The notes beneath the pieces are model-generated. The model had not been told where the DNA came from and did no database searches. It saw nothing but the letters and a program-made list of their open reading frames with translations. Positions 53,801 through 58,429 of a DNA stretch of 64,000 nucleotides are shown piece after piece. The position numbers and the translations under genes are program-made. The stretch lies in contig CAJHZI010000678.1 in assembly GCA_905160935.1 (NCBI GenBank), forward strand, positions 1,613,001 through 1,677,000, written 5' to 3'. Each line of letters opens with the position of its first letter. Position 1 is the first letter of the stretch. The DNA comes from Enchytraeus crypticus (lineage: Eukaryota; Annelida; Clitellata; Enchytraeida; Enchytraeidae).

Positions 53801-55146
53801 GCGCCACTCCCCCTACTCAAATCTACTCCACTGAGATTGAGGTAAAATTACAGTTTGCTTCTATTGGCCGAGTTTTTGGAGCTGGTTCAGTGCTTTACTG
53901 CGGCTTAGTCATTATGTGCTTGGTTGCGGATCAAGAGGTTCCGGATTTTAATCTTGGATTCTTTCGTCACTGATATCCTTTCGACCAGAAACACTATATA
54001 CTCTGTTTAAAAAAGACTTTATATTCTGTTCTTTAATTCTTTTTTTCTTCTAGTAGGCATATATTTATATAAGACTTTCGCAAAGGTATTGCTGAAACTG
54101 ACTGGAATAATGTTTGATTGATGAACACTTTTAATAATCTTTGTTTTTATACTTTTATCGTTAGTTTTACACTAAAGTTATGATATGCATATACAGTATA
54201 GCATATACGGTATAACATATAGGCTTACTGAACGCACGTGTGAAAATAGCTCAGTGTTCTAACGCAATTAAAGATTAAAGAAGTCACGGAAGTTTAAATG
54301 ACCGATTATAGGCCTAATTGAACAGCCATATAGTCGAACCGCGCAACAACGGATCACAGAGCAAAATCTCTAACAGAAATCCATTAAATTGATTGTTATA
54401 TATTGTTAATGTTACTTATTGTATGTTAAGTAATCATCTTAAAGACTTAAACATATTAAATATGTAATCATATGAAACTCTTAGTCTATAAAATTATGAG
54501 AGTTGAGCTATATGGCAAGCATACGTATTGGACTGTTACTATATGAAATATATAATCATATGAAACTCTTTGTCTATAAAGTGATGAAACTGAGTTATAG
54601 CCAGCATACGTATGGGACTGTTGCTATAGTAGTTCCTATCCACCAAATGTCCATGACCTGAGACCACCACGTAAACCTCCATTCCGCTAGTACCCTTCCT
54701 TGAATTGACCACCCGGATATTGGCTCGCACCGTTTATGGACCCCTCACTCTGCTCATCGGTTTTAATTTGGTTCCACAGTGTTCAATGTTGTCATGGACA
54801 ACAGTTGCACTCTAATCGTATTGTTGTTGTTATATAGAAGAACAAGAACGCTCTTGAAGCAGACTTCTGTAAGGTGGCTCCCTCAGACGATCAACCCCCT
54901 GAATCGAACACCTACTACCCCTGGGACAGGTACGACACCGTCAACTCTATCGAGAAGGTTCCTCTGGACGACGACACGGCTGTTCTGCCTGAAAACGACT
55001 TCGGCTCACCCGTCGAACCACTCCCTGGGGTCTCTGAGATAGCCATAGGCTTCCCCAGGCACACCATGCGCCAGCACAGCAACCTCTCCGTCACCTACAG
55101 TCCCACCGATAAATCATCCACCCTCAGCGGATCTGGACTCTACTAA
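20566..55146 (+). CDS. LRP-like type I receptor with three YWTD propellers and NPxY tail (19 exons)
   Basis: Nineteen exons with matching phases join to 3,609 bp, 1,202 residues. Order: signal peptide (1-26), propeller 1 (about 27-329), EGF-like module (330-368), propeller 2 (369-652), EGF-like module (653-698), propeller 3 (699-1005), membrane helix (about 1031-1048), basic stop-transfer RRNKK, cytoplasmic tail to 1202. Blade signatures include SIYWTD, LMFWTD, LYWVDD, LYWATN, MYFVDD and FYWFDED; propeller 3 is the most degenerate. The tail carries PPPY (1054-1057, a WW-domain ligand type) and DNPTY (1063-1067, the clathrin/PTB sorting motif of LDL-receptor relatives). Propeller-EGF pairs recall LRP4/5/6, but there are no LDL class A repeats. 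It probably acts at the cell surface as an endocytic or signalling receptor; the ligand is unknown. ATG is preceded by an in-frame TGA 13 codons upstream. Introns are long and packed with mobile elements. Confidence 0.9.
20981..21465. repeat. 30-bp minisatellite, 16 copies, with higher-order structure
   Basis: Unit contains TTCTTAGAGAATGATGCTGA followed by GTAAAAGTAG. Variant marks TTCGTAG, TATT and AAGGAG occur in the same order twice, 150 bp apart, so five-unit blocks were copied together. Confidence 0.95.
22125..22465 (+). mobile_element. 5S rRNA-derived SINE with foldback
   Basis: Best 5S match in the window: GAACGAAGTTAAGCTCCATC, GGTTAGTACTTGAG, then CCTTGGAAGACCGAGTGTTG and ACAGC, at about 22160-22245. 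The body carries a perfect 15-bp inverted repeat (22297-22330) that is absent from the other copies. Confidence 0.85.
22550..23112 (+). mobile_element. CR1/L2-like LINE 3' end
   Basis: Reading across frames gives the usual C-terminal text of these polymerases: NWLPVNQRIKFKIAILAFKT, RPSRALRSTDANLLSVP, then GSRSFSYAAPTIW. A frame change lies between the first and last parts. The 3' UTR ends GGAAAGGACGTTAAACCTTT followed by AT-rich triplets. Its tail recurs at 18470, 40503, 48361 and 58065. Confidence 0.85.
23745..23872 (+). mobile_element. (GTT)n-tailed repeat, family D, partial
   Basis: Head portion only (ATCGTCACGCAAACCTTCAT, CCTCTAGTACCCTTCATCGG, GGCACGCACCGTTTATG); the (GTT)n end is missing. 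Confidence 0.75.
24710..24892 (+). mobile_element. (GTT)n-tailed repeat, family D, long copy
   Basis: Head as at 23745, then the body to GCACTCTAATCGTATTGTTG and a GTTGTTG tail. This copy links the head and tail halves of the family. Confidence 0.85.
24951..25086 (+). mobile_element. tRNA-derived SINE (family 1), diverged
   Basis: A box TAGGCGATGTCGGTTAG and B box GGTTCAGTTCC; the tail is altered (AATGACGCTGATGTTAAC). Confidence 0.85.
26290..26460. repeat. Degenerate tandem repeat
   Basis: A unit of about 30-45 bp built on TAGCTGCTGACCCCTGGATG recurs four or five times with heavy divergence. Confidence 0.65.
26868..26962 (+). mobile_element. (GAT)n-tailed repeat, family E, fragment
   Basis: TTGGTGAGCGCCTGAACTCC and CTAATTAAACTGGGATTCAA followed by GATGATGATGAT. 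A longer copy lies at 39341-39614. Confidence 0.75.
27945..28165. repeat. Degenerate 40-45-bp tandem repeat
   Basis: Repeats of AGTGGACCCATTAGCCTAGT with AGACCCCATCAGTACC between them, decaying to the right. Confidence 0.85.
29345..29512. repeat. Compound microsatellite
   Basis: (CA)n, (CT)n, (CTAT)n and (CTGT)n in succession. It replaces the downstream part of the LINE that follows. Confidence 0.95.
29513..30279 (-). mobile_element. LINE apurinic endonuclease domain, 3'-truncated
   Basis: Reading leftwards from 30279: SLNIGSL, FDCFAISETWLSS, GAKGGGVALLLRK, then VVAVYRRPSSSPY, SVIIGDLNIHLD, NHTLDVVIT and SDHFPVVF. These are the active-site blocks of the APE-like endonuclease of CR1/L2-type LINEs. 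One in-frame TAA (29953-29955) interrupts it. Downstream polymerase sequence is absent. Confidence 0.88.
30851..31080 (+). repeat. Tandemly repeated 3' splice site of receptor exon 2
   Basis: Four units of 56-59 bp. The last three each begin with the first bases of exon 2 (TTACCCACATCATGAAC in two of them) and all four end with a pyrimidine-rich run and CAG. Candidate AGs end at 30906, 30962, 31021 and 31080. Only the last gives an open frame. Confidence 0.95.
31081..31397 (+). CDS. Receptor exon 2: start of propeller 1
   Basis: Phase 1 in, phase 0 out; residues 27-132. Starts THIMNLLWTEKQVSDGSVDI and ends GTSSQ at GTAGAT. Reads as the first beta-propeller blades, with RQVFFSDGG in the YWTD position. 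Confidence 0.92.
31398..32197 (+). other. Receptor intron 2
   Basis: AT-rich, no repeat family recognised. Confidence 0.6.
32198..32361 (+). CDS. Receptor exon 3: propeller 1 blade
   Basis: Phase 0 in, phase 2 out; residues 133-186. VNGLAVDWLSNSIYWTD is a textbook YWTD blade, and KPMGIAVYPQKG closes it. The donor is GTCAGT. Confidence 0.95.
32404..32732 (+). repeat. (GATT)n array filling intron 3 up to the acceptor
   Basis: Irregular GATT/TTGA repeats run the length of the intron and into the acceptor itself (TTGATTGATCAG), so the splice site lies at the edge of the microsatellite. Confidence 0.9.
32733..32997 (+). CDS. Receptor exon 4: propeller 1 blades
   Basis: Phase 2 in, phase 0 out; residues 187-275. 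LMFWTDLGAVPKIERASLAG and RLYWVDDARSSIECIGLDG are two blades. The donor is GTACGT. Confidence 0.95.
33025..33265 (-). mobile_element. tRNA-like SINE (family 2)
   Basis: On the minus strand: CAATAGCGTAGGGGTAACG (A-box-like), then GGTTCGAATCCC (B box). Shares about 230 bp with 47320-47560 and 48440-48690. Confidence 0.85.
33592..33867 (-). mobile_element. Probable LINE C-terminal fragment
   Basis: A 91-codon frame with RPRSICFKTINKDLKNLNIS followed by WEDAEMVAK and a (GAT)n-encoded acidic end. This looks like the carboxyl end of RTE/jockey-type polymerases. Family not certain. Confidence 0.5.
34150..34255 (-). mobile_element. (GAT)n-tailed repeat, family E, fragment
   Basis: On the plus strand an (ATC)n run followed by TTCCCAGTTTAACTAAAGCT, the complement of the family E 3' end. 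Confidence 0.65.
34473..34635 (+). CDS. Receptor exon 5: end of propeller 1
   Basis: Phase 0 in, phase 1 out; residues 276-329. DYIFIADQANLSIRVFNRTT continues blade 5. The acceptor TTGCTATAG at 34472 was chosen over a nearby AG at 34482 because only this one keeps phase. Confidence 0.9.
34693..34762. repeat. (TA)n microsatellite
   Basis: About 35 TA units with one interruption, in intron 5. Confidence 0.98.
34880..35262 (+). mobile_element. RTE-associated tail repeat, full copy
   Basis: Starts CCCCCGTGCTGTGCTCGGGT and ends GTACCTTGAACCTGCCACTT, closely matching 38018-38397. No open frame. The end resembles the 3' end of the RTE-like LINE at 51719, so it may be a non-autonomous partner. Confidence 0.8.
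35458..35562 (+). mobile_element. tRNA-derived SINE (family 1), head missing
   Basis: Begins inside the tRNA part (ATTCGACCGAGGATCAATAG), with B box GGTTCAAATCC and the full tail. It is joined to a palindromic AT-rich run. Confidence 0.85.
35634..35750 (+). CDS. Receptor exon 6: EGF-like module 1
   Basis: A single-module exon, phase 1 in and out. Six cysteines: DCERLGCADMCISEGGSAAR, CMCRDGF, GRSC, the C-x-C pattern of the EGF modules that follow propellers in LDL-receptor relatives. Confidence 0.93.
   Translation: MTVRGWDAQTCASVRGAQPRGVCAEMGLSSTRQMAGPA
35757..35947. repeat. Irregular (ATCA)n run after exon 6 donor
   Basis: ATCA/AATC repeats begin about 10 bases after the GTATGT donor. A scrap of the family E end (CTTCCCTTGAATCTCAGT) lies within. 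Confidence 0.8.
35985..36165 (+). mobile_element. RTE-associated tail repeat, partial
   Basis: Diverged middle and end (GAAGAGGAAATGGGAAAATC, AAGCCTGTGAGTTGATGG, ATGTACC). Confidence 0.6.
36779..37057 (+). CDS. Receptor exon 7: start of propeller 2
   Basis: Phase 1 in and out; residues 369-461. ELLFFSDESDRVIHRIRLDV is a blade. Two cysteines (SLCATN and VDCFW) may pair. Confidence 0.93.
37058..37849 (+). other. Receptor intron 7, left part
   Basis: (TTTTA)n at about 37275-37315 and an (AAAT)n end at 37420-37436 may mark an old retroelement tail. Nothing else recognised. Confidence 0.4.
37850..37975 (-). mobile_element. (GTT)n-tailed repeat, family D, partial
   Basis: Plus-strand text GTCATCAATGTCAACATCGT and ACAAGCCGACGAGCAAAAGG, complement of the family body; the (GTT)n tail is reduced. 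Confidence 0.75.
38018..38397 (+). mobile_element. RTE-associated tail repeat, full copy
   Basis: Same extent and order as 34880-35262 (CCCCGTGTTGTGCTCGGGTA to GTACCTTGAACCTGTCACTT). It ends about 40 bases before exon 8. Confidence 0.8.
38437..38587 (+). CDS. Receptor exon 8: propeller 2 blade
   Basis: Phase 1 in, phase 2 out; residues 462-511. VDWIGDNLFYLDADTGNIVV, where FYLD stands for YWTD. Confidence 0.94.
38588..39194 (+). other. Receptor intron 8
   Basis: AT-rich; a short internal duplication (TTAAATGACTGAATCT and TTAAATAACTAAATCT). No mobile element recognised. Confidence 0.5.
39195..39320 (+). CDS. Receptor exon 9: propeller 2 blade
   Basis: Phase 2 in and out; residues 512-553. 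TLYWATNETIYVANMDGSNI. The acceptor is TTTGGTTTAG and the donor GTAAGT. Confidence 0.95.
39341..39614 (+). mobile_element. (GAT)n-tailed repeat, family E, long copy
   Basis: CCCCGTATTGTTTTCGGGTA, GACTGCACGTGTCGTAGAAG, then CCCTGATTAAACTGGGATTC and (GAT)n. The most complete copy of the family. It has no tRNA-like boxes that I can find. Confidence 0.8.
39615..40502 (+). other. Receptor intron 9, central part
   Basis: AT-rich. Frames of 60-83 codons occur but lack coding character. Confidence 0.4.
40503..40623 (-). mobile_element. CR1/L2-like LINE 3' tail
   Basis: Minus-strand copy of the 22985-23105 tail (AATAAAGGTTTAACGTCCGC, CACATATCACTACAGGTCAA, CCAATCTGCAAAAGAAA). Confidence 0.85.
40714..40837 (+). 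CDS. Receptor exon 10: propeller 2 blade
   Basis: Phase 2 in, phase 0 out; residues 554-595. RMYFVDDSLPGIRTCRLNGS. The donor is GTAAGG. Confidence 0.94.
40890..40952. repeat. (TA)n microsatellite
   Basis: About 30 TA units in intron 10. Confidence 0.98.
40975..41091 (+). mobile_element. tRNA-derived SINE (family 1), partial head
   Basis: AGTAAGATATTCGACCGCGG, a B box GGTTCAAATTC, and the tail GAGGAAACTGACGTTAAT. Confidence 0.85.
41092..41584 (+). other. Receptor intron 10, right-central part
   Basis: AT-rich, nothing recognised. Confidence 0.4.
41585..41795 (+). mobile_element. RTE-like LINE 3' end fragment
   Basis: Homologous to the 3' end of the element at 51719 in opposite orientation: AATAGGACACATTCTAAGGG, GAGTGGAGGCGTTATGTACC, ATGGACCTGCCAG. 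The coding frame is broken. Confidence 0.8.
41868..42039 (+). CDS. Receptor exon 11: end of propeller 2
   Basis: Phase 0 in, phase 1 out; residues 596-652. NYLAWTTGNSTLYFAARDIN. The donor is GTGAGC. Confidence 0.93.
42184..44414 (+). mobile_element. RLE-type LINE copy A, 5'-truncated
   Basis: Starts inside the RT domain (SFPAGSAGGPDGLRPQH) next to (TAATAA)n. Contains FVVKLDFCNAF, GVQQGDPLGP, GYLDDITLGG, the Cys/His cluster (MCPCGH...HGLSCK...RHHNLND), SDGKRPDGMTLVPW and AVWDATV, and ends LQRFNAVCFNNSF. A single 1-base frame change lies near 42825 within the LF-x-LTIHP block; otherwise it is open to the stop at 44346. The 3' UTR carries a hairpin (44391-44414) and then about 70 A. About 60% similar by eye to the ORF at 7759-12699. 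Confidence 0.93.
44391..44414 (+). other. 3'-terminal hairpin of RLE LINE copy A
   Basis: ACCCC-A-GG, loop TTCTTTACA, CC-GGGGT, directly before the A tail. Equivalent hairpins with loop CTTTACA or TATACA end copies B, C and D. Confidence 0.85.
44415..44510. repeat. A-tail and (TAA)n between copies A and B
   Basis: About 70 consecutive A residues, then (TAA)n. Confidence 0.97.
44519..44827 (+). mobile_element. RLE-type LINE copy B (second family), 3' end only
   Basis: Reads FETLGPINSLASDFIDEIGR, GDKREKSFLWQRLSIALQRF, NAVCF and stops after EELF. The 3' end has GCCCAGGGC twice around CCTTTACA, then (AAT)n. More diverged from A than C is, so it is a distinct subfamily. Confidence 0.9.
44866..45202 (+). 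mobile_element. RLE-type LINE copy C, 3' end only
   Basis: Same subfamily as A (VAIETMGPMNP, GDKRETSNLWQRLSITLQSF). The 3' UTR matches A (CCGGGCGGCGATTCAGCACG). Terminal hairpin ACCTC-T-GG...CC-C-GAGGT. Confidence 0.9.
45257..45570 (-). mobile_element. RLE-type LINE copy D, 3' end, inverted
   Basis: Minus strand: MGPINSAASDFINELGRRTS, SGDQREKAFLWQRLS, ending EELF; same subfamily as B. Terminal hairpin at 45264-45288. Flanked by AT-rich TAA/TTA repeats on both sides. Confidence 0.9.
45787..45924 (+). CDS. Receptor exon 12: EGF-like module 2
   Basis: Single-module exon, phase 1 in and out; residues 653-698. PCDVDDDSLGCGQLCLLLPG, VCSCSYGYTLASDGRTC: six cysteines in EGF order. Confidence 0.94.
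45985..46075 (+). mobile_element. RTE-associated tail repeat, 3' end
   Basis: GCTCGTATGGAGCGAGAAAG, TATGTACCTTGAACCTGTCA; last 90 bp of the repeat at 34880. Confidence 0.75.
46286..46410 (-). mobile_element. tRNA-derived SINE (family 1)
   Basis: Minus-strand copy: GGCGAAGTCGGTAAGACACT, a changed B box (GTTTCTAATCC), and the tail GAGGAAACTGACGTTAAC. Confidence 0.88.
46684..47022 (+). CDS. Receptor exon 13: start of propeller 3
   Basis: Phase 1 in and out; residues 699-811. NLLQNNFLLFIDGSHKAMYQ, an acidic/Gly-Ala insert, then YFYWFDEDMRFNAIKRKHF. The insert (NEDRDPQ to AERDLPQ) is longer than usual between blades. Confidence 0.92.
47066..47129 (+). mobile_element. tRNA-derived SINE (family 1), 3' end
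   Basis: CGCCCGTTACTGACAACGAT, then GATGAAACTGACGTTAAC. Confidence 0.75.
47322..47560 (-). mobile_element. tRNA-like SINE (family 2)
   Basis: Minus strand: CAATAGCGTAGGGGTAACGT and GGGTTCGAATTCC. Near-identical to 33025-33265 over most of its length. Confidence 0.87.
47597..47768 (+). CDS. Receptor exon 14: propeller 3 blade
   Basis: Phase 1 in, phase 2 out; residues 812-868. NQLVFTDSRVGGGIYLLDSI, LGLAVDQITG. VFTDS replaces YWTD. The donor is GTAACA. Confidence 0.92.
48189..48346 (+). CDS. Receptor exon 15: propeller 3 blade
   Basis: Phase 2 in, phase 1 out; residues 869-921. NINWIDGSDVNQISIYRCNM, ITGLTIDALG. The donor is GTAGGA. Confidence 0.9.
48361..48432 (+). mobile_element. CR1/L2-like LINE 3' tail
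   Basis: CACGTCCCTGACATCATTCC, CGGACGTTAAACCTTTATTA; it starts 15 bases after the exon 15 donor. Confidence 0.8.
48440..48692 (-). mobile_element. tRNA-like SINE (family 2)
   Basis: Minus strand: CAATAGCGCAATGGCTAGAG (A box) and GGGTTAGATTCCC (B box). Includes a 20-bp segment lost from the other copies. Confidence 0.87.
48720..48830 (+). mobile_element. tRNA-like SINE (family 2), head fragment
   Basis: CCAATAGCTCAGTGGATAGA is a clean A box and GGTTCGATTC a B box about 80 bases on. It lies head to head with the copy just before it. The A-to-B spacing is too long for a functional tRNA. Confidence 0.7.
49042..49172 (+). mobile_element. tRNA-derived SINE (family 1)
   Basis: GGCGAAGTCGGTAAGACACT, GGTTCAAATCC, and the tail GAGGAAACTGACGTTAAC. 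One of the best-preserved copies. Confidence 0.92.
49173..49808 (+). other. Receptor intron 15, right part
   Basis: AT-rich with a short (AAAT)n at 49420-49455; nothing else recognised. Confidence 0.45.
49809..49962 (+). CDS. Receptor exon 16: propeller 3 blade
   Basis: Phase 1 in, phase 2 out; residues 922-972. DNSLVVYTMNTVYRVSDSGV, VFYTGWNKK. The donor GTAGGT was chosen at 49963; three bases further would read into a stop. Confidence 0.92.
50092..50239 (+). mobile_element. tRNA-derived SINE (family 1) with 5' foldback
   Basis: Normal copy from 50110 onward. The bases at 50092-50104 are the exact complement of 50118-50130, so the head has been copied back in inverted form. Confidence 0.9.
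50240..50950 (+). other. Receptor intron 16, right part
   Basis: Contains a family E scrap at about 50795-50850 (GTGAAATTGGGATTCAGAGG then GATGATGATGAAGATGAT). Otherwise nothing recognised. Confidence 0.55.
50951..51048 (+). CDS. Receptor exon 17: end of propeller 3
   Basis: Phase 2 in, phase 1 out; residues 973-1005. AVYKYDIASKTSWTVTDNDF. The donor GTAAGT lies at the first of four copies of a 20-bp unit. Confidence 0.92.
51036..51148. repeat. Four diverged copies of the exon 17 donor region
   Basis: TACCACTCCAATAGTAAGTA (51036), TACCAGTCTACTAGTATATG (51059), TACCGCTCCACTAGCAAGCA (51097), TGCCACTCCACTAGTAAAGG (51129). Confidence 0.75.
51419..51543 (+). mobile_element. tRNA-derived SINE (family 1), old copy
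   Basis: ATGAGCCAGTGGTACAGTCG, GACTGCGGATCAGATGATTC, and a weak tail. The most diverged copy in the window. Confidence 0.65.
51719..53095 (-). mobile_element. RTE-like LINE, 5'-truncated, split by another LINE
   Basis: Minus strand: VRFADDQGMVAGSE (the polymerase FADD) in the right part. After the insertion, the left part reads GTKLEQVRRFKYLGHTITDD, LVWTTLLYGCETWTLRKED, WIGHILRGEGLLKDVIEG and GKRGRGRPRLGML, the usual RTE/BovB-type C-terminus, ending near PWTCQ. The two parts continue one another in frame once the insert is discounted. Confidence 0.92.
52377..52844 (+). mobile_element. LINE (same family as 43-1127) nested in the RTE copy
   Basis: Copies the last 180 bp of the coding part and the 3' UTR of the LINE at the left edge. 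Flanked by an 11-bp target duplication, ATAAACATAAC, at 52366-52376 and 52845-52855. Confidence 0.93.
53096..53557 (+). other. Receptor intron 17, right part, with family D scrap and palindrome
   Basis: At 53320-53400 is a diverged family D body (TTTGCTCGTTGGTTTGGTTT). At 53476-53513 lies a perfect 16-bp inverted repeat, 45 bases before exon 18. Otherwise nothing recognised. Confidence 0.6.
53558..53841 (+). CDS. Receptor exon 18: membrane helix and sorting motifs
   Basis: Phase 1 in, phase 0 out; residues 1006-1100. AGIIGGSVGGG, then about 18 hydrophobic residues (mostly Leu), RRNKK, PPPY and HDNPTYM. NPxY is the endocytosis signal of LDL-receptor relatives; PPxY binds Nedd4-type WW domains. 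The frame stays open past the GTAAAA donor to 53973, giving a possible short read-through tail. Confidence 0.93.
54645..54836 (+). mobile_element. (GTT)n-tailed repeat, family D, abutting exon 19
   Basis: ACGTAAACCTCCATTCCGCT to GCACTCTAATCGTATTGTTG, then TTGTTATATAG. The repeat's GTT tail supplies the pyrimidine-rich run of the exon 19 acceptor. Confidence 0.88.
54838..55146 (+). CDS. Receptor exon 19: cytoplasmic tail and stop
   Basis: Phase 0 in; residues 1101-1202. KNKNALEADFCKVAPSDDQP, YYPWDRYDTV, an acidic DDDTAVLPENDF stretch and a Ser/Thr-rich end LSGSGLY. The acceptor TATATAG could also be used three bases on (AAG/AAC). Confidence 0.92.
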   Translation, partial: KNKNALEADFCKVAPSDDQPPESNTYYPWDRYDTVNSIEKVPLDDDTAVLPENDFGSPVEPLPGVSEIAIGFPRHTMRQHSNLSVTYSPTDKSSTLSGSGLY

Positions 55147-55207
55147 GAATCCCTAATTATTTTCCTATCGAAATCCTTCTTGAAGTTCAGTGGATGTGGG
55201 TATTACG

Positions 55208-55213
55208 AATAAA
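55208..55213 (+). promoter_or_regulatory. Candidate polyadenylation signal
   Basis: AATAAA 62 bases after the receptor stop. Another AATAAA near 56826 could end a longer 3' UTR. Confidence 0.45.
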
Positions 55214-55238
55214 GAAGTGTGTATATACATACATATAC

Positions 55239-55242
<4 letters not shown>

Positions 55243-55309
<67 letters not shown>
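55243..55309. repeat. (TA)n microsatellite
   Basis: About 33 TA units after (CATA)n. Confidence 0.97.
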
Positions 55310-55312
<3 letters not shown>

Positions 55313-58064
55313 AGACATCTCAATTACAGTTCTATCAGACTTCGTTCTTTTGCCTCTGTAGATCTGGACTTCATTAATCCTTGTATGGATTAATCCTTAT
55401 TTGGACTTCGCAATCGTACCAATATATTCAATAGATCTGGATTTGCTAAGAATCACAATACTGGCAGTTGATTTACTGTACTCTAATAATGTCAATCATC
55501 TATTCTGCAGATGGATTCAGACAGGGCGCTAGTTTTTCTATACACAACAGCGAGGCTTATTGAACTAAAAGATTAAGATTTCAACAAACGGATTTGGGCT
55601 TATACATTCAATGTTAACTCTAATATGTTTTTGAAAATCTGGAAGTAATAGTATGATAATCATTCACAATACACAAATATTATACACGTAATATATTAGT
55701 TATTAGAATAAAACCAAAATGATATTTGCGTATTAAATTTAGCTACCGGTAAATATTTTGCTCTCAGGCCTGGATTTGTCTCAATAGTGTTGGATGTTGT
55801 CATGAATGACGGCAGCAGTCCAATTTCTGCTACGTTATTCTCTCCGAGTTATCAAGGATAACGTTTATTTGAAAGAAAATATTTTTTATTTTTGGTTCGT
55901 TTCAGTCGCTGTTTATAACATTCAGCCTCGGCTATTCGTCGCATTTCATCCGTTTATTAACACTCATTCTGCGAGTAGCCTTGAATAGATGCCATTAGAC
56001 TAACTATATATGTAATTACAATTTCAATAAATGGGTCTCGCAGAGACGGGGTTATATAGCATCAGGTCTTTCCCGTACTAAACGAGACCTTGGGACTCCT
56101 TATTTTTAGATAGATACTATGGGAGCTATAGGCCTACTGTAAAATCGTTAAAGTATTTACGTGCCCCAAGTTCAGAAATATTAGATTAGCCTGAGCCCTG
56201 AGACTATAAACTTATATAGGCTGCATCGATTACATACGAGTATTATCGATTACATGTGAGTCGATTAAATGGATTGACTTCGAAGATAACTTCCTCTATA
56301 ATTGGCTGCTCATCCTTTCATAGTTCAACTCTTTGTGTCTATAAACTCAAAGTGTATCGTCAATGGAAAATGTGTCTTCTACGTGCATGGATGCACATAA
56401 AGTGTAAGTCTATGTTTATCCATATGAGTTCATTCTATGTGTACCTTTTGGATATACTGTATATTCAGGTATTGGATCGCAATGACTAGAGCCTACTTTA
56501 GCATTTAGGCGATCACCTGTTGAAACTGCCTATTCCCAATTCTTCATTTTTCGCATGTTATTTTATTTCTTGCTCTATCGTCATCTAAGATCCACATGTT
56601 TAGTTTTTGCGTCAATTTATTATACCCAAGCTTCACTCTACTCGAGATTATGCCTATGACTTTTACAACTACGCCATGATTATGTTATGTATGTTTTTTA
56701 TATTTCTTGCAGGTTTTTGATACTATATATTGTGTTCATTTTTGCATATTTAAGCCTAAATGCTATTTTGTTGCATGAATTCCTATTTAGCTACTCACAC
56801 TGATGCAATGGTTAGTTTATTGTACCAATAAAGCTTTTTCAATTGCAAAAGATATAAAAGTAGCTGTGATTTAAACATTTTATTGTTAGACTGTGATTTA
56901 TTGTGAGATAACTGAAGTAACTTTGAAGGTACTTTTATTTTACATTCAATGATTCAATTAGGATCTAAAATTTTTCTGTTTACCAACAGATACTAAATTT
57001 TCTAAAGTAAACACAATTTGAAGTCGTTTTAATTTCCAGAGTGCATCATGGGCGACATTTTCATTTTTGCTTGTCGGTTTGGAATTGGTTCAATAATGTT
57101 CGATGTTGTCATTGATGACAGTAGCACTCTAGTTGTTGTTGTTGAAGAACAACGGCCGTAGTCTAACAGTATGTCAACAGTAGGCCTGCATTTTAGGACT
57201 AATTAGGGCCTAGTCGCCTGATACATTTGTGACTTTATTGTAGTCTCTACATGTATATCAAATGCTACATTTGACGGAATATTAGGATCCAATACAGATC
57301 TCCTTCACATGTCAGCTTCATGTGCTCAAGCAATTAAAATTTGATAAAAGAGCCGAACTCTAAACGGTTCACGGCGCATTATTCTAACGTTTACTCAAGT
57401 ACATAAACAACATCTATATAAGCGTTTGTTATTTGTGATCTTGTAATTTGTTATGTTAAAGACTGGTTTGTATGAATCCGCTCACTTGTAATCTTTCTCT
57501 CTCCCTCTCTCCTCTCTCACTCTCTGTCTCTCTTTAGCATAGCTTAACGCCAATTTCAAGGTTCCTCGTTTGCATAAATCGTCATTTTTGGGAACATCAT
57601 CTAACAACCAACTGTTTTTGTTACTATATTCGTTTGACTATTTTTTATTGTAGATTTCTGATTAAAAATACGTTGACGTCGTTTGATTGTCTCTCTCTAG
57701 CCTCTGCAATAATCATAGCAAGGCCTCGCGTTGCGAGATTGTGCACGATATGTACAATATCATAATAAGAAAATAAGAAAAATTCCTTATGCTAAAATTA
57801 TTTAATTTAACTGGAATAATTTTTATTAGGAATGCATTGAACATGTAGACTAGGTTACGCAATATTTCTTTGCACACCATTTCTAGTTAATCTATTTTTA
57901 TATACTTTTTATACGATTCTTTGTCATTAGTTGATAAATTTTGTAGCGTGATATTTGATCTATATAAATTGAATTAAAATGTACTTTAATTGCAACTATC
58001 GCTTAGGATCGACCTGAAGGGGCACTGGTTTTCTTTTGTTTTCATCAACTAATATTTTATATTC
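55310..58064. other. Convergent intergenic region
   Basis: Lies between the 3' ends of the receptor and PSMC4 genes. Family D scraps occur at 55775-55832 and 57060-57150. A CTCTCT-rich stretch lies at 57495-57535. No exon recognised. Confidence 0.55.
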
Positions 58065-58097
<33 letters not shown>

Positions 58098-58175
58098 GTT
58101 TAACGTCCGTTTTCTCATCCAGGGATGATGTCAGGCACGTCCCCAACAGCATTTGGGGACGTCTCACAGCGCGAT
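58065..58175 (-). mobile_element. CR1/L2-like LINE 3' tail
   Basis: (AAT)n then AAAAGTTTAACGTCCGTTTT, CTCATCCAGGGATGATGTCA. Confidence 0.8.
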
Positions 58176-58335
58176 TCATCATCATCATCTTCCCCTGAAT
58201 CTCAGTTTAACTAGGGTAGGGATACGAATAGACCTTCTCTAATCCTCTATATCCCACACCATATTATCAGTCAATCCCCTATTTTTCATGTCCTTCTTAA
58301 GCACCGCATCCCACGTCAGTTGTGGTCTAATACTC
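58176..58335 (-). mobile_element. (GAT)n-tailed repeat, family E
   Basis: CATCATCATC then TTCCCCTGAATCTCAGTTTA, ACTAGGGTAGGGATACGAAT, a minus-strand copy that differs from 39341 in its upstream half. Confidence 0.75.
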
Positions 58336-58429
58336 TAGCTAATAGCTAATATTCTATATTGACAACAATATTCTACATGTATATTGATAACTAATTTTTC
58401 GAAACAACAAAGTAATAGTTTGATTTTAT

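Noticed and set aside
53842-53973. Read-through end of receptor exon 18 as the true C-terminus
   Set aside because: A fitting donor and a downstream in-phase exon with typical composition exist; read-through remains only a minor possibility.
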